A stretch of DNA of 64,000 bases, taken from contig NZ_FIZY01000007.1 of NCBI RefSeq assembly GCF_900060185.1, forward strand, positions 62,001 to 126,000, written 5' to 3'. Position 1 is the first letter of the stretch. Every line of letters begins with the position of its first letter. The notes under the pieces are model-generated. The model was not told the origin of the DNA. It did not search any database and worked only from the letters and a program-made list of their open reading frames with translations. Shown here piece after piece: positions 47,443 through 58,110 of this stretch. Origin of the DNA: Grimontia marina (GTDB taxonomy: Bacteria > Pseudomonadota > Gammaproteobacteria > Enterobacterales > Vibrionaceae). Position numbers and translations under genes: made by a program.

Positions 47443-48129
47443 ATGTCTACCCAAGCACCCGTAATTACTGTTGATGGCCCTAGCGGTGCTGGAAAAGGTA
47501 CCCTTTGCATGCTGTTGGCAGAGAAGCTGGGCTGGCATTTGCTTGACTCTGGCGCGATTTATCGCGTGCTTGCGTTAGCGGCTATTCACCATGGCGTTAA
47601 CCCTGATTCGGAAGAGGCTTTGGTTCCTTTGGCTGCCCATTTGGACGTACAGTTCAAAGCTGAAGGTGATCTGGTAAAAGTGATCCTAGAGGGTGAGGAT
47701 GTGTCCAGCGAACTGCGCAAAGAGGAAACGGGTATGGCGGCATCGAAAGTGGCAGCTTTACCTCGCGTTCGTGAAGCCCTTCTGCGACGCCAACGCGCGT
47801 TTGCAGAAGCACCTGGATTAGTAGCTGATGGTCGCGATATGGGCACGGTCGTCTTCCCAAAGGCGGAAGCGAAAATCTTCCTAGACGCAAGCGCTGAAGA
47901 ACGCGCCCAGCGCCGCATGAATCAGTTGCAACTAAAGGGGTTAGATGTTAACTTTGACCGCCTTTTGAGCGAAATTCAGGAACGTGATGATCGTGACCGC
48001 AACCGAGCAGTCGCACCATTGCGTCCCGCAGACGATGCATTTGTTCTGGACTCAACCTCTCTCAACATTGAGCAGGTGCTAGAGCAAGCATTGTCCTATA
48101 TTGAAAGTAAACTTACCGTTGCTTCTTAA
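47443..48129 (+). CDS. cmk: Cytidylate kinase
   Basis: A 228-residue P-loop kinase phosphorylating CMP and dCMP, giving back nucleotides for CTP and dCTP supply. The P-loop is [25 protein letters not shown] and [12 protein letters not shown] form the CMP-binding and lid regions, with [14 protein letters not shown] near the C-terminus. GGAG lies upstream of the ATG. Followed by rpsA, as in most gammaproteobacteria. Confidence 0.96.
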   Translation: MSTQAPVITVDGPSGAGKGTLCMLLAEKLGWHLLDSGAIYRVLALAAIHHGVNPDSEEALVPLAAHLDVQFKAEGDLVKVILEGEDVSSELRKEETGMAASKVAALPRVREALLRRQRAFAEAPGLVADGRDMGTVVFPKAEAKIFLDASAEERAQRRMNQLQLKGLDVNFDRLLSEIQERDDRDRNRAVAPLRPADDAFVLDSTSLNIEQVLEQALSYIESKLTVAS

Positions 48130-48232
48130 AAGCAGCGGGTTTAACCGTTGGTCGCAAGGATGAAGACTGACACTACTATCAACCCCACGTGGTAGGACAC
48201 CCGTGGTAGTTTAAATATTGAAGATTAAATTA

Positions 48233-49903
48233 ATGACTGAATCTTTTGCTTCACTCTTTGAAGAATCTCTTAAAGAGCTAGAAACCCGCCCAGGTGCGAT
48301 CGTTAAAGGTACTGTAGTTGCTATCGAGAACGGTTACGTTCTGGTTGACGCAGGCCTGAAATCTGAATCTTCTATCCCAGCAGAGCAATTCAAAAATGCT
48401 GCTGGCGAGCTGGAAATCGAAGTTGGTGCTGAAGTAGACGTAGCACTGGACGCGATTGAAGATGGTTTCGGTGAGACTCAACTGTCTCGCGAAAAAGCGA
48501 AGCGCCACGAAGCTTGGATCCAACTGGAGAAAGCTTACGAAGAAGCTGAAACTGTTATCGGTGTTATCAACGGTAAAGTTAAAGGCGGTTTCACTGTTGA
48601 GCTGAACGGCATTCGTGCGTTCCTGCCAGGTTCACTGGTTGACGTGCGTCCAGTACGTGACACTGCTCACCTTGAAGGCAAAGAGCTGGAGTTCAAAGTT
48701 ATCAAGCTGGACCAGAAGCGCAACAACGTTGTTGTTTCTCGTCGCGCGGTTATCGAATCTGAAAACAGCGTTGAGCGTGATGAACTGCTGGCTTCTCTGC
48801 AAGAAGGCATGGAAGTTAAAGGTATCGTTAAGAACCTGACCGACTACGGTGCATTCGTAGATCTGGGCGGTGTTGACGGCCTGCTGCACATCACTGACAT
48901 GGCTTGGAAACGCGTTAAGCATCCATCAGAAATCGTTAACGTAGGTGACGAGATTCTGGTTAAAGTTCTGAAGTTCGACCGTGACCGCACTCGCGTATCA
49001 CTGGGTCTGAAGCAACTGGGTGAAGATCCATGGGTAGCAATCGCTAACCGTTACCCAGAAGGTCACAAACTGACTGGTCGCGTAACCAACCTGACTGACT
49101 ACGGCTGCTTCGTTGAAATCGAAGAAGGCGTTGAAGGTCTGGTACACGTTTCTGAAATGGACTGGACTAACAAGAACATTCACCCATCTAAAGTTGTTAA
49201 CGTGGGTGACGAAGTTGAAGTTATGGTTCTGGACATCGACGAAGAGCGTCGTCGCATCAGCCTGGGTCTGAAGCAATGTAAAGCTAACCCATGGCAGTCG
49301 TTTGCAGAAATGCAAAACAAAGGCGATCGCGTAACGGGTAAGATCAAGTCAATCACTGACTTCGGTATCTTCATCGGTCTGGACGGTGGCATCGACGGTC
49401 TGGTTCACCTGTCTGACATTTCTTGGAATGTTGCTGGTGAAGAAGCAGTTCGCGACTTCAAGAAAGGCGACGAAATCTCTGCAGTTGTTCTGCAAGTAGA
49501 TGCTGAGCGTGAGCGTATCTCTCTGGGCATCAAGCAGATGGAAGAAGACCCATTCAACAACTACCTCGCTGACAACAAGAAAGGTGCGATTGTTAAGGGT
49601 AAAGTAACTGCAGTTGACGCAAAAGGCGCAACCGTTGAGCTGATCGAAGGCGTTGAAGGTTACCTGCGTGCTTCAGAAGCATCACGTGACCGCGTTGAAG
49701 ATGCAACTCTGGTTCTGGCTGTTGGCGACGAAGTTGAAGCGAAGTTCACCGGTGTTGACCGTAAGAACCGCGTAATCAACCTGTCTGTTCGCGCGAAAGA
49801 CGAAGCTGAAGAGCAAGAAGCAATGGCAACTCTGAATAAAGCTGACGAAGCTGCGTTTGGTAATGCAATGGCTGACGCGTTCAAAGCTGCCAAAAGCGAA
49901 TAA
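48233..49903 (+). CDS. rpsA: 30S ribosomal protein S1
   Basis: A 556-residue RNA-binding ribosomal protein needed to load most mRNAs onto the 30S subunit. Six S1 (OB-fold) repeats run from ~20 to ~535. Four share the pattern GxVxxxTDFGxFVxLxxGVxGLVHxSD (for instance [20 protein letters not shown]). Codon use is strongly biased, as for highly expressed genes. The ATG at 48233 gives [13 protein letters not shown], as in E. coli (557 residues); the frame to 48218 has no support. The leader 48130-48232 has no clear Shine-Dalgarno but a CCACG/CGTGG hairpin, consistent with the known autoregulation of rpsA translation through a structured leader. Confidence 0.98.
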   Translation: MTESFASLFEESLKELETRPGAIVKGTVVAIENGYVLVDAGLKSESSIPAEQFKNAAGELEIEVGAEVDVALDAIEDGFGETQLSREKAKRHEAWIQLEKAYEEAETVIGVINGKVKGGFTVELNGIRAFLPGSLVDVRPVRDTAHLEGKELEFKVIKLDQKRNNVVVSRRAVIESENSVERDELLASLQEGMEVKGIVKNLTDYGAFVDLGGVDGLLHITDMAWKRVKHPSEIVNVGDEILVKVLKFDRDRTRVSLGLKQLGEDPWVAIANRYPEGHKLTGRVTNLTDYGCFVEIEEGVEGLVHVSEMDWTNKNIHPSKVVNVGDEVEVMVLDIDEERRRISLGLKQCKANPWQSFAEMQNKGDRVTGKIKSITDFGIFIGLDGGIDGLVHLSDISWNVAGEEAVRDFKKGDEISAVVLQVDAERERISLGIKQMEEDPFNNYLADNKKGAIVKGKVTAVDAKGATVELIEGVEGYLRASEASRDRVEDATLVLAVGDEVEAKFTGVDRKNRVINLSVRAKDEAEEQEAMATLNKADEAAFGNAMADAFKAAKSE

Positions 49904-49978
49904 TTAATGTGAAGTGAGGGGGAAAAATTCCCCCTCTACAGTTATACTGTTGAGAAACATACTAAAAGCGGGGTGATC

Positions 49979-50260
49979 ATGACGAAGTCTGAGTTGATCG
50001 AAAGACTATGTAGTCAACAAACCCATCTTTCTGCCAAACAGGTAGAAGATGCCATCAAGGAAATCCTTGAACACATGGCCACTACACTCGAGGAAGGTGA
50101 CCGAATCGAGATTCGTGGTTTTGGTAGTTTCTCTTTGCATTATCGCGCTCCTCGCGTTGGACGCAATCCAAAAACGGGAGATAAAGTTGAGCTCGACGGC
50201 AAGTACGTCCCTCACTTCAAACCGGGCAAGGAGCTTCGCGACCGAGTCAACATTAGCTGA
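49979..50260 (+). CDS. ihfB: Integration host factor subunit beta
   Basis: A 93-residue DNA-bending protein that pairs with IhfA. The start ATG 49979 ([10 protein letters not shown]) agrees with E. coli; GTG at 49973 is upstream and less likely. The HU/IHF signature [22 protein letters not shown] contains the conserved proline of the intercalating arm. It follows rpsA by ~75 bases as in other gammaproteobacteria. It may bend the pspA promoter in this window. Confidence 0.97.
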   Translation: MTKSELIERLCSQQTHLSAKQVEDAIKEILEHMATTLEEGDRIEIRGFGSFSLHYRAPRVGRNPKTGDKVELDGKYVPHFKPGKELRDRVNIS

Positions 50261-50273
50261 TTCGATTCCGAAT

Positions 50274-50309
50274 AAAAAAACGGCATGCTATTCGTATGCC
50301 GTTTTTTTT
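50274..50309 (+). terminator. Intrinsic terminator of ihfB
   Basis: A7-CGGCAT and ATGCCG-T8 form a stem of 12-13 bp with a 9-base loop. Confidence 0.88.
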
Positions 50310-50355
50310 ATGCCTATTGCAATGGTCTGACAAGCCAAATTGCTGCATAATCACA

Positions 50356-50412
50356 TATATACCCAAACTCGCTAAATCCTGTATCTTCAGGTTATTTGGG
50401 TATATACCCAAA
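50356..50412. repeat. Repeated TATATACCCAAA element with perfect palindrome
   Basis: TATATACCCAAA occurs at 50356-50367 and 50401-50412. Its reverse TTTGGGTATATA is at 50395-50406, so 50395-50412 is the palindrome TTTGGGTATATACCCAAA. Similar bases occur between genes in many Vibrionaceae as I recall. It lies between ihfB and lapA. Confidence 0.7.
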
Positions 50413-50525
50413 TCTCTTCTTCTAGGCATGGCAGTTGCCGAGGGGGTTTAGGTATAAGAGTCCGGTAAGTGTTTGATGCAACATGTTGAGCACCTTAAAC
50501 CGGAGAAAATAATGAGGGAGTGACT

Positions 50526-50810
50526 GTGAAGATTATTGGTATCGTTTTACTCGTCCTGTGTTTTCTTATGACACTCGCCCTTGGTGCACAGAATCAGGAA
50601 GTCGTTAACTTCAACTATCTGGTGGCACAGGGAGAGTTTCGATTATCTCTACTCTTGGGCGTAGTCTTTGGCACTGGTTTTGCGCTTGGCTGGCTGATTT
50701 GCGGCATGCTTTATCTGAAAGCCCGAATGTCTGCAGCCATGCTGAAAAAGCAGGTAAACAAGCAGCGCCAGGAGTTGGACAAACTGCGTACGGACCCTGT
50801 TAAGGAATAA
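50526..50810 (+). CDS. lapA: Lipopolysaccharide assembly protein A
   Basis: A 94-residue inner-membrane protein (YciS) with two membrane helices (IIGIVLLVLCFLMTLALGAQ and LLLGVVFGTGFALGWLICGM) and a short cytoplasmic coiled coil. GTG 50526 has AGGGAG five bases upstream and matches the E. coli N-terminus; GTG 50520 lies inside that site. With LapB it controls LpxC proteolysis and so LPS amounts. It is 6 bases before lapB. Confidence 0.93.
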   Translation: MKIIGIVLLVLCFLMTLALGAQNQEVVNFNYLVAQGEFRLSLLLGVVFGTGFALGWLICGMLYLKARMSAAMLKKQVNKQRQELDKLRTDPVKE

Positions 50811-50816
50811 GCGTAA

Positions 50817-51986
50817 ATGCTAGAGCTGCTGTTTCTGTTGCTGCCAATTGCCGCCGGTTACGGTTGGTATATGGGCAATAGGAATGCTCGTCATCGTCGA
50901 CAGGATCAGTCGCATCATCTATCAAGACAGTATGTCGCAGGTCTTAACCTACTTTTGTCAGACCAATCTGACAAAGCGGTGGACCTTTTTATAGAACTGC
51001 TCCAAGTCGATAACGAGACGATAGACACCCACCTTGCTCTCGGTAACCTTTTCCGCTCCCGCGGAGAGGTAGACCGTGCTATTCGCATTCACCAAAATCT
51101 GATTGCCCGTCCCAACCTCACGCTTGACCAGCGTAATCTTGCCCTTCAACAGCTTGCCAAAGATTACATGGTCGCTGGCTTTTTCGACCGAGCAGAGAAA
51201 ATATTTCATCAATTGGTCGATGAGCCAGACTACAAAGAATTTGCGTTGCAACAGCTTCTCGCCATTTATCAACAAACGCGAGAGTGGGAAAAAGCGATAG
51301 ATATCGCCAGTAAATTGGTGCGAGGCGGTAAGAGTAAGCTCAAGCGGGACATTTCCCATTTCTATTGTGAACTGGCAATGCAGTCGATGGGTGATAACGA
51401 TGAGAAAGTTGCCCGTCAGCTTCTCAAGAAGGCTATAACCACAGACAAAGCTTGCGTACGTGCTTCTTTAATGCTGGCGCGTCTTGATATTGGCAATGAA
51501 GATTACAGAGATGCTGCCAAAGTGCTGGAGCAGGTTCTGGAACAAGATCCAGATTTCGTCAGCGAGGCATTGCCTCTACTGGATAAATGCTATGGCGAAA
51601 TGGGCAAAGAAATGTCCTTGGTTCGCTTCTTGAAAAGCTGCATTGAAAAGAACACAGGTGCTTCGGCAGAACTGATGATGTCAGACATTATCAGTGACCA
51701 TGAAAATGCTGCCATGGCACAAAGTTTCCTCACCCGTCAGTTGACGAAAAACCCGACTATGAAAGGCTTCCACAAGCTAATGCAATTGCACGTTGAACAA
51801 GCTGAAGAAGGCCGCGGGAAAACCAGCTTGAACACACTAAAGCATCTGGTTGAGGAACAGCTAAAAGTAAAGCCGCACTATCGTTGCAGAAAGTGTGGCT
51901 TTTCGACCCACTCGCTTTACTGGCATTGCCCATCTTGTAAAGGATGGGGGTCGATAAAACCGATACGAGGCCTAGACGGAGAATAA
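50817..51986 (+). CDS. lapB: Lipopolysaccharide assembly protein B
   Basis: A 389-residue protein (YciM) anchored by an N-terminal membrane helix (LLFLLLPIAAGYGWYMG) with cytoplasmic TPR repeats (~35-340). A C-terminal rubredoxin-like metal site has two pairs: CRKCGF and CPSCKGWG. In E. coli it is an adaptor that presents LpxC to FtsH and is essential for envelope balance. Length equals E. coli LapB. It is coupled to lapA and followed 6 bases later by pyrF. Confidence 0.96.
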   Translation: MLELLFLLLPIAAGYGWYMGNRNARHRRQDQSHHLSRQYVAGLNLLLSDQSDKAVDLFIELLQVDNETIDTHLALGNLFRSRGEVDRAIRIHQNLIARPNLTLDQRNLALQQLAKDYMVAGFFDRAEKIFHQLVDEPDYKEFALQQLLAIYQQTREWEKAIDIASKLVRGGKSKLKRDISHFYCELAMQSMGDNDEKVARQLLKKAITTDKACVRASLMLARLDIGNEDYRDAAKVLEQVLEQDPDFVSEALPLLDKCYGEMGKEMSLVRFLKSCIEKNTGASAELMMSDIISDHENAAMAQSFLTRQLTKNPTMKGFHKLMQLHVEQAEEGRGKTSLNTLKHLVEEQLKVKPHYRCRKCGFSTHSLYWHCPSCKGWGSIKPIRGLDGE

Positions 51987-51992
51987 GTAGGA

Positions 51993-52688
51993 ATGCAGGA
52001 CCCTAAAGTAATTGTTGCATTGGATTACCCAAACATTGATCAGGCGCTGGCGTTTGTAGATCGCATCGAGCCAGGCAGTTGTCACCTGAAAGTGGGTAAG
52101 GAAATGTTTACCCTGTATGGCCCTGACTACGTTCGTAAACTGCATGAACGTGGACACACTGTTTTTCTGGACCTAAAGTTCCATGACATTCCGAATACCT
52201 GCGCGCGCGCAGTTGCCGCAGCAGCAGAGCTCGGTGTTTGGATGGTGAATGTTCACGCCAGTGGCGGAGAGCGAATGATGGTGGCGGCGCGTAAAGCGCT
52301 TGAAGCATATGGTAAAGACAAGCCAATGCTGATTGGTGTAACAGTACTGACCAGCATGGAACAAAGTGACTTGGTGGGTATCGGTATTAACCGTGAGCCT
52401 CAGGAGCATGTGATGTCGCTTGCCACCTTGACCCGCAATAGCGGCCTTGATGGCGTGGTTTGCTCTGCGCATGAGTCTGCGATGTTGAAGAGTACACTTG
52501 GCCAAGAGTTCAAACTGGTGACGCCGGGTATTCGTCCTGCAGGCAGCGATGCCGCTGATCAACGCCGAATCATGACGCCGGTTGAAGCAGTGACAGCAGG
52601 TTCTGATTATCTGGTGATTGGACGCCCAATCACCCAAGCAGCAGACCCAATGGCAGTGCTGACAGAAATCAACGCTTCATTGGCATAA
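51993..52688 (+). CDS. pyrF: Orotidine 5'-phosphate decarboxylase
   Basis: A 231-residue TIM-barrel enzyme forming UMP from OMP in pyrimidine synthesis. The catalytic motif [10 protein letters not shown] contains the lysine and aspartates. [21 protein letters not shown] is the phosphate-binding loop, and [10 protein letters not shown] completes the site. GTAGGA precedes the ATG. Last in the lapA-lapB-pyrF operon. Confidence 0.97.
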   Translation: MQDPKVIVALDYPNIDQALAFVDRIEPGSCHLKVGKEMFTLYGPDYVRKLHERGHTVFLDLKFHDIPNTCARAVAAAAELGVWMVNVHASGGERMMVAARKALEAYGKDKPMLIGVTVLTSMEQSDLVGIGINREPQEHVMSLATLTRNSGLDGVVCSAHESAMLKSTLGQEFKLVTPGIRPAGSDAADQRRIMTPVEAVTAGSDYLVIGRPITQAADPMAVLTEINASLA

Positions 52689-52708
52689 CGCCACCGCGTA
52701 AGACAGGT

Positions 52709-52736
52709 AAAAAGCCCTGCGTTGCAGGGCTTTTTA
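52709..52736. terminator. Bidirectional intrinsic terminator
   Basis: AAAAGCCCTGC/GCAGGGCTTTT is an 11-bp stem with a 3-base loop. It serves pyrF and, in reverse, the sap operon whose last gene ends at 52740. Confidence 0.9.
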
Positions 52737-52739
52737 ATA

Positions 52740-53543
52740 TCAGGTAGTTTGGTATCGCGAGCGCCTGTCCAGTGTCGGTGCGGTAAAGTGACTTTCTATC
52801 AGCCTTTGCGTCAATGCGTGCTCAGGTGCTGTGAAAACCTGTTGGGTAGTACCAGCCTCGACAACCTCGCCATTTTGCATCACCATGACCTTGTCGGCGA
52901 CATGCTTGACTACCCCCATGTGCTGAGACACATAAACATAGGACAAACCCATCAACTCTTGTAGCTCTAGCAGCAGATTAAGGATCTGCGAGCGCATCGA
53001 CATGTCCAGCCCGTTTAATGCTTCATCGGCAACAATCACACAAGGCTGAAGAATAAGGGCTCTAGCGAGCGATACACGCTGTTTCTGACCTGTCGCTAGC
53101 ATTTGTGGATAAAAGTATGCGTGCTCAGGAAGTAAGCCCACCTGACGAAGCGTATCGACAACGCGTCGCTCGCGTTCTTGCAGCGTCATGTTGGTGTTTC
53201 TCTTTAAAGGCGCTTCAAGGATTTGCCCGATCTGATTTCGCGGGTTTAACGAGGTGTTGGGATCCTGGAAAATCATCCGGATAAGCTTACAGCGGGTTTT
53301 ATAATCGCTGACACCCAACACTTCTCCGTTTACGCGGATTTCTCCGCTAGTCGGTGAAACGACGCCAGCCAACATCTTGGCAAGTGTTGATTTACCAGAG
53401 CCGTTTTCACCAATAAATGCCAGCGTTTCGCCAGCTTCTATGGAAAAAGAGACCGGCTTCACCGCTTCAATCACTCGCTTGGTGAAAAGACCTGTGCGGT
53501 ATTGATAGTTTTTACACAAGCCATCGACTTCAAGCAGTGCGGT
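52740..53543 (-). CDS. sapF: Peptide/polyamine ABC transporter ATPase SapF
   Basis: A 267-residue ABC ATPase (268 in E. coli) if started at ATG 53543; the frame to 53585 is unneeded. Walker A is [12 protein letters not shown]. The signature is the unusual LATGQKQRV instead of LSGGQ, as in other SapF proteins. Walker B is [11 protein letters not shown]. It energises the SAP transporter, linked to resistance to antimicrobial peptides and, in E. coli, putrescine export. Its start overlaps the sapD end by 14 bases. Confidence 0.93.
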   Translation of the reverse strand, partial: TALLEVDGLCKNYQYRTGLFTKRVIEAVKPVSFSIEAGETLAFIGENGSGKSTLAKMLAGVVSPTSGEIRVNGEVLGVSDYKTRCKLIRMIFQDPNTSLNPRNQIGQILEAPLKRNTNMTLQERERRVVDTLRQVGLLPEHAYFYPQMLATGQKQRVSLARALILQPCVIVADEALNGLDMSMRSQILNLLLELQELMGLSYVYVSQHMGVVKHVADKVMVMQNGEVVEAGTTQQVFTAPEHALTQRLIESHFTAPTLDRRSRYQTT

Positions 53544-54540
53544 CATGCTTTTTGACTTCCATATTAAGTGGGAAATGACAGGCAAACTTGTGATTCTTCA
53601 CTTTTCGGGTGCGGGGAACCTCAACGCACTTACGCTGGGCGTAAGGGCAGCGAGGGCCGAGTCGACAGCCAATTGGTAAATGCTGCAGTGGAGGAATAGA
53701 GCCCGGCAGCGCTTCAAGTTTGCTCTTGTGTGGGATGTCTAGGCTAAAGTCCGGCATCGCGCGAAGCAGCGCATCAGTGTATGGGTGATGTGGTGCCTGC
53801 AGGATTTGTTTCCGTCCTGCCGATTCGACAGACTGACCGCAGTACATCACAGTAATACGATCTGCCCATTGGGTAACCGTGGTCAGGTCGTGGCTGATCA
53901 GCAAAATGGTGGTGTTTGCCAACTGGTTGGTACGGCTGAGCAGGCGGAAGATTTGAGCCTGTGTGATCGGGTCCAAATCGTTGGTTGGTTCGTCCGCAAT
54001 CAAAAGGCGAGGGCGGTTAGCAATGGCCATCGCAATCATGACTTTCTGGCACTCGCCATCCGTGAGCTCATACGGATAGCTCTTCATGATGCGCTTGTGG
54101 TCTTTGATCCCTACCTTATGCAGCAGAGCTATCGATTGCTGTTTGCGCCACGAAAGTCTTTGCCACCAACTCCCGCTGAAGGAATCAGAAGGAATGGCTT
54201 CTTCCAACTGATAGCCCACCTGCTCAGAGGGGTCGAGACAGGTCGAAGGCTCTTGGAAAATCATGGCAATGTCTTTCCCGACAACGTGGCGTCGTTCACG
54301 GGCAGGAAGGGCTAGTAGGTCGATATTACCGAGGCGAAGGCGGTCCGCAGTGACACGCCAGTTATCTTTTGTAACGCCACAGATGGCTTTGGCAACCAGA
54401 CTTTTACCCGAGCCTGACTCGCCCACCAAACCACGAATTTCCCCTTCGCTGATGGTGAGGCTCATCCGGTCAACTGCTTTCACAAGGCCTTGTGGCGTTT
54501 CAATTTCAATCGTCAGGTGTCGAATATCTAACAACGGCAT
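53530..54540 (-). CDS. sapD: Peptide/polyamine ABC transporter ATPase SapD
   Basis: A 336-residue ABC ATPase of the oligopeptide type. Walker A is [12 protein letters not shown], the degenerate signature is LTDGECQKV, and Walker B is [11 protein letters not shown]. The C-terminal oligopeptide-transporter domain includes the cysteine-containing [15 protein letters not shown] motif, an Fe-S or metal-like pattern of Opp/Dpp-type ATPases. SapD is also known to influence potassium uptake in E. coli. It touches sapC by one base (54540). Confidence 0.93.
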   Translation of the reverse strand: MPLLDIRHLTIEIETPQGLVKAVDRMSLTISEGEIRGLVGESGSGKSLVAKAICGVTKDNWRVTADRLRLGNIDLLALPARERRHVVGKDIAMIFQEPSTCLDPSEQVGYQLEEAIPSDSFSGSWWQRLSWRKQQSIALLHKVGIKDHKRIMKSYPYELTDGECQKVMIAMAIANRPRLLIADEPTNDLDPITQAQIFRLLSRTNQLANTTILLISHDLTTVTQWADRITVMYCGQSVESAGRKQILQAPHHPYTDALLRAMPDFSLDIPHKSKLEALPGSIPPLQHLPIGCRLGPRCPYAQRKCVEVPRTRKVKNHKFACHFPLNMEVKKHDRTA

Positions 54541-55427
54541 TATTCTGTCCCCGCGTTAATCGCTTGTGTAATACCATCACCCACTAGGTTGACGACAAGT
54601 ACGCTAATCGTGATGGCCAGCCCTGGCAGCGTCACTGTCCAAGGCGCAGTAAACACCAGTTCAATGGAGTCCCCGAGCATCGCGCCCCATTCAGGTGAAG
54701 GTGCTTGAGCGCCGAGACCGAGGAAACCCAGCGCTGCGATATCAAGAATAGCTACTGAAATGGCGCGGGTTAACTCCGTACTGAGCGTGACCAGGATATT
54801 GGGTAATACAGAGTAATAGAGTAGATAGAAGCTGTTTGCCCCATCTAGTCGGGCAGCAAGAATGTACTCTTTTTCCATCTCCGCATGGACTGCAGTATAG
54901 ACGGCTCGGATAAACCGGGGAATTAAGGCCAGCCAAACTGCCAGCAAAATACTCAGTTCTCCGGGCCCTTGGAAAGCGACAACAATAATCGCCAGTAGTA
55001 AGGATGGGATGGAAAGCACAGTATCGAGAAGGTGATTTAGGAAGCTGGATTTCAGACCCGAAGTCATACCCGCGAGAATACCAATAAGCACGCCTAAAAT
55101 CCCAGCAGCCAAAGCGACAAGCACCGCATAGCCAAACGTGAGTCGGGAGCCTTCAATCAGCCGGGAAAGCATATCCCTTGTTAGGTCATCAGTCCCTAGA
55201 AAGTAATCAACTGTGCCCTTAGTGTCCCAGGATGGTGGCAAGAGCAACTCACCAGTTTGGAACTGCGCGCTATAAGGGGTAATCCAGGGCGCAAGTAGGG
55301 TCACCAGAACCAAAATACACAGACACCAGAATCCGAATACCGCAAGGGTATTTTCACGGAATGCTTTCCAGGAGCGCTCAAGCTGAGTTGGGATGCGCTC
55401 TTCTAAATAAACACTATTTGAGGGCAT
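54540..55427 (-). CDS. sapC: Peptide/polyamine ABC transporter permease SapC
   Basis: Start ATG 55427 ([13 protein letters not shown]) behind GGAAAG gives 295 residues, against 296 in E. coli; the longer frame is not supported. It has five or six membrane segments and the permease coupling loop [12 protein letters not shown]. It belongs to the DppC/OppC family and forms the membrane channel with SapB. It overlaps sapB by 14 bases. Confidence 0.93.
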   Translation of the reverse strand: MPSNSVYLEERIPTQLERSWKAFRENTLAVFGFWCLCILVLVTLLAPWITPYSAQFQTGELLLPPSWDTKGTVDYFLGTDDLTRDMLSRLIEGSRLTFGYAVLVALAAGILGVLIGILAGMTSGLKSSFLNHLLDTVLSIPSLLLAIIVVAFQGPGELSILLAVWLALIPRFIRAVYTAVHAEMEKEYILAARLDGANSFYLLYYSVLPNILVTLSTELTRAISVAILDIAALGFLGLGAQAPSPEWGAMLGDSIELVFTAPWTVTLPGLAITISVLVVNLVGDGITQAINAGTE

Positions 55428-56376
55428 ACCATTCTTTCCTTGCGAGCGGGCTGATAGCCGCACCAGTCAGATCAGAGAAAATGTTCGCAATAAGTACAAC
55501 ACTACCAACGGCAAGCACCCCAGCCTGCACGGCGACATAGTCTTGGAAGCTCAGCGCATCCAGTAGCCAGGTACCAATACCTGGCCAGTTGAAAACAGAC
55601 TCGGTAATGATCGCGAAGGTCATCATGGTCGAAATCTGGATGCCGAACTTAGGGATGATGGGCGGCAAAGCATTTTTCAGTACATGACGCATAACGATTT
55701 CTGATTTCGACAGTCCTTTGGTCGCGGCAGCTTTAATATAGTTTTGGCTCATCACTTCAGCGACGGAATCTCGCAATAGCTTGATGATTTCAGTGGTCGG
55801 GGCGATAGCCAATACCAGTGTCGGCATGATGAGATGGCGAATGATGTCTTCCAGTGCTTGGCTACGTTGTGGGTGGTTAGACAGCAACACATCGACAAAC
55901 GCAAAGCCCGTTATGGATGGGATTTCGAACAGCAGGTTGTAACGGCCAGAAACTGGCAGCCAACCCAAATACAACGAAAACACCATGATCATCAGGATAG
56001 CCATCCAGAAGATTGGCATGGAAAACGTGAACAGAGTTAGCGATGAAATCACCATGTCTGTTGAAGAGCCGCGGCGAATGCCTGCCAGAGTGCCAAATGG
56101 AATACCCAACAACAATGCCAGTAAGAAAGCAAAGAAGCACAACTCTAGCGTTGCGGGGAAGACACGGGATAAGGACTCTGTCACAGGTTGACCATTGGCA
56201 GCGATACCAAGGTTACCTTGCATGAGCTCACGCAGGTACTGTGTCCAGCCTGTCCAGTACTCATATTGATTGAACACCGAGAGCGGATCGAGTTTTACGA
56301 TGTTATAGCCGATCATCGTCAGGATCAGCAGGGTGATGATGAAAAGATTGAGCCGGCGAATGGCATAGATCAACAT
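55414..56376 (-). CDS. sapB: Peptide/polyamine ABC transporter permease SapB
   Basis: A 320-residue DppB/OppB-family permease (321 in E. coli). The first helix is at the N-terminus (RLNLFIITLLILTMIGYNIV), followed by five further segments. The coupling loop is NYIKAAATKGLSKSEIVMRH. It pairs with SapC and lies 3 bases after sapA. Confidence 0.93.
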   Translation of the reverse strand: MLIYAIRRLNLFIITLLILTMIGYNIVKLDPLSVFNQYEYWTGWTQYLRELMQGNLGIAANGQPVTESLSRVFPATLELCFFAFLLALLLGIPFGTLAGIRRGSSTDMVISSLTLFTFSMPIFWMAILMIMVFSLYLGWLPVSGRYNLLFEIPSITGFAFVDVLLSNHPQRSQALEDIIRHLIMPTLVLAIAPTTEIIKLLRDSVAEVMSQNYIKAAATKGLSKSEIVMRHVLKNALPPIIPKFGIQISTMMTFAIITESVFNWPGIGTWLLDALSFQDYVAVQAGVLAVGSVVLIANIFSDLTGAAISPLARKEWYALK

Positions 56377-56379
56377 AGA

Positions 56380-57999
56380 TCAGCGACTCCTGGATACGTT
56401 CGCAAAAGATTTGTCTCCAAACGGGCTTAATGTGATGCCCTGAAGTGACGCATTTCGCGCCTGATAGTGAACACCGTGTGCCAGCGGGATCACTGGCATA
56501 CGCTCATTAAGAATGCGTTGCGCTTGCAAATAAAGATTGCGGCGTTCATTTCGTTCGTCGGTGGCAATTGCTGAATCGATGAAACGGTCAAAATAACGGT
56601 TACACCAGTTGGAGAGGTTCCAGCCAGTGAATTTTGCGTTGCAAGAAAGCAGTGGCCTCAGGAAGTTGTCCGGGTCACCGTTATCCGCTATCCACCCGGT
56701 TAATACCATGCCGAGCTCATCAATATTGTCGCGCAGTAGCTTACGGTTAATATCTTCAAGCGCAATGATATTGACCGTGATACCAATTGGAGCCAGATTC
56801 GCCTGAATTAACTCTGCCGTTTTTCGCGGACTCGGGTTATAGGCTTTGGGTGTCAAAGGTACAATCAGATCCACCTCAAAGCCGTGACGGTAACCGGCTT
56901 TTGCCATCAGGCTTAGTGCGAGCTGAGGGTCAAAAGTCACGGAAGACTTTTCGTTATAGGCCCATGACATGGGGGGTAACATGCCATTTGCGGGCGTTCC
57001 TGTGCCGTAATAAACCGATTGAATCAGCGCTTCACGGTTGATTGCCAAACTGATCGCTTGACGGACTTCTAATTCCGAGAGCGCATGGTGGCGGGTATTG
57101 AGCGCAAGAAACGCTACATTCATACCTGTCTGCGACGCCAAAACAAAATCAGGATTGTTTTTGATAACAGAAAGTTGGCTGGCAATAGGAGAAGAAAGCA
57201 CATCGCATTCGCGGGTGATGAGTTTACTCAGGGAGCCTGTGCCACGGTTACTGATGTCATAGGCGATTTGCTCCATAGGCGCAGCACCATTCCAGTATCC
57301 CCAGTGTCTTTTCAATCGAATGAAGCGGTGAGGTTCGTATTCATCCAGATAGAATGCACCTGAGCCGACCGGTTGTGAGTCGATTTTGGCTGGCGTACCT
57401 TTCTTTAAAAGATGTTCAGCGTATTCCGCTGAATGGACAACCGCGTACGTGGTTGAAAGGGTAGACAGGAATGAAACATCAGGGCGCGATAGAGTAAATT
57501 TTACTGTGTAGTCATCAAGTGCGACGACATCATCTACCAGCCCAGCGAAATCCATACTTTCAAACCACGGATAGTCACCGCCAGAAACATTGTGAAAAGG
57601 ATGCTCAGGGTCAATCAGTCGCTTGAAGCTGAAAACCACATCCTCTGCATTTACGCCACGATGTGGAATAAACCAGTCCGTAACCTGAAAGCTGGCGCTC
57701 TGGCGAAGATTGAAGATATATTCTTTGCCATCCGGGCTTACTTCCCAGCTCTGAGCCAACATAGGGACAGGCTTGTATGTCTGCGGGTCTAGTTGAAGGA
57801 GCCGATCGTAGATTTGGCTGGAGAGCGCGTCAGCGGTCAGACCGCCATCGGTCAACTGTGGATTGAAAGTATTGGGTTGACCCGGGCCGCAATAGATGAA
57901 ACCACGGTTACGCGCAGCGTTATCGGAGAACGGGTCTTCACATCCTGCCAAGAAGAGGATGGTTACGCTTGCCAGTAGCAAGCGGCCTAGAGCGCTCAT
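56380..57999 (-). CDS. sapA: Peptide-binding protein SapA
   Basis: A 539-residue periplasmic binding protein of the oligopeptide family (SBP family 5). The N-terminus has a lipobox LFLAGC, so it should be lipid-anchored, unlike the soluble E. coli SapA as I recall. Family segments include PNTFNPQLTDGGLTADALSS and VFSFKRLIDPEHPFHNVSGG. In relatives it binds cationic peptides and haem. It is first in sapABCDF; its promoter must lie in the ~110 bases before 58111. Confidence 0.92.
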   Translation of the reverse strand: MSALGRLLLASVTILFLAGCEDPFSDNAARNRGFIYCGPGQPNTFNPQLTDGGLTADALSSQIYDRLLQLDPQTYKPVPMLAQSWEVSPDGKEYIFNLRQSASFQVTDWFIPHRGVNAEDVVFSFKRLIDPEHPFHNVSGGDYPWFESMDFAGLVDDVVALDDYTVKFTLSRPDVSFLSTLSTTYAVVHSAEYAEHLLKKGTPAKIDSQPVGSGAFYLDEYEPHRFIRLKRHWGYWNGAAPMEQIAYDISNRGTGSLSKLITRECDVLSSPIASQLSVIKNNPDFVLASQTGMNVAFLALNTRHHALSELEVRQAISLAINREALIQSVYYGTGTPANGMLPPMSWAYNEKSSVTFDPQLALSLMAKAGYRHGFEVDLIVPLTPKAYNPSPRKTAELIQANLAPIGITVNIIALEDINRKLLRDNIDELGMVLTGWIADNGDPDNFLRPLLSCNAKFTGWNLSNWCNRYFDRFIDSAIATDERNERRNLYLQAQRILNERMPVIPLAHGVHYQARNASLQGITLSPFGDKSFANVSRSR

Positions 58000-58110
58000 A
58001 AGCCAATGATTAGGTGATAAAGTTAAGTGTTTTAATTTACCACTGAAGCAACAGAGTCACCAAGTGGCGGCGCAAATATCTGGGTAATTTCAGAACAATT
58101 GGCGAAAAAC

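Noticed and set aside
48632-49893. Several frames antisense to rpsA
   Set aside because: Produced by the biased codon use of rpsA on the other strand.
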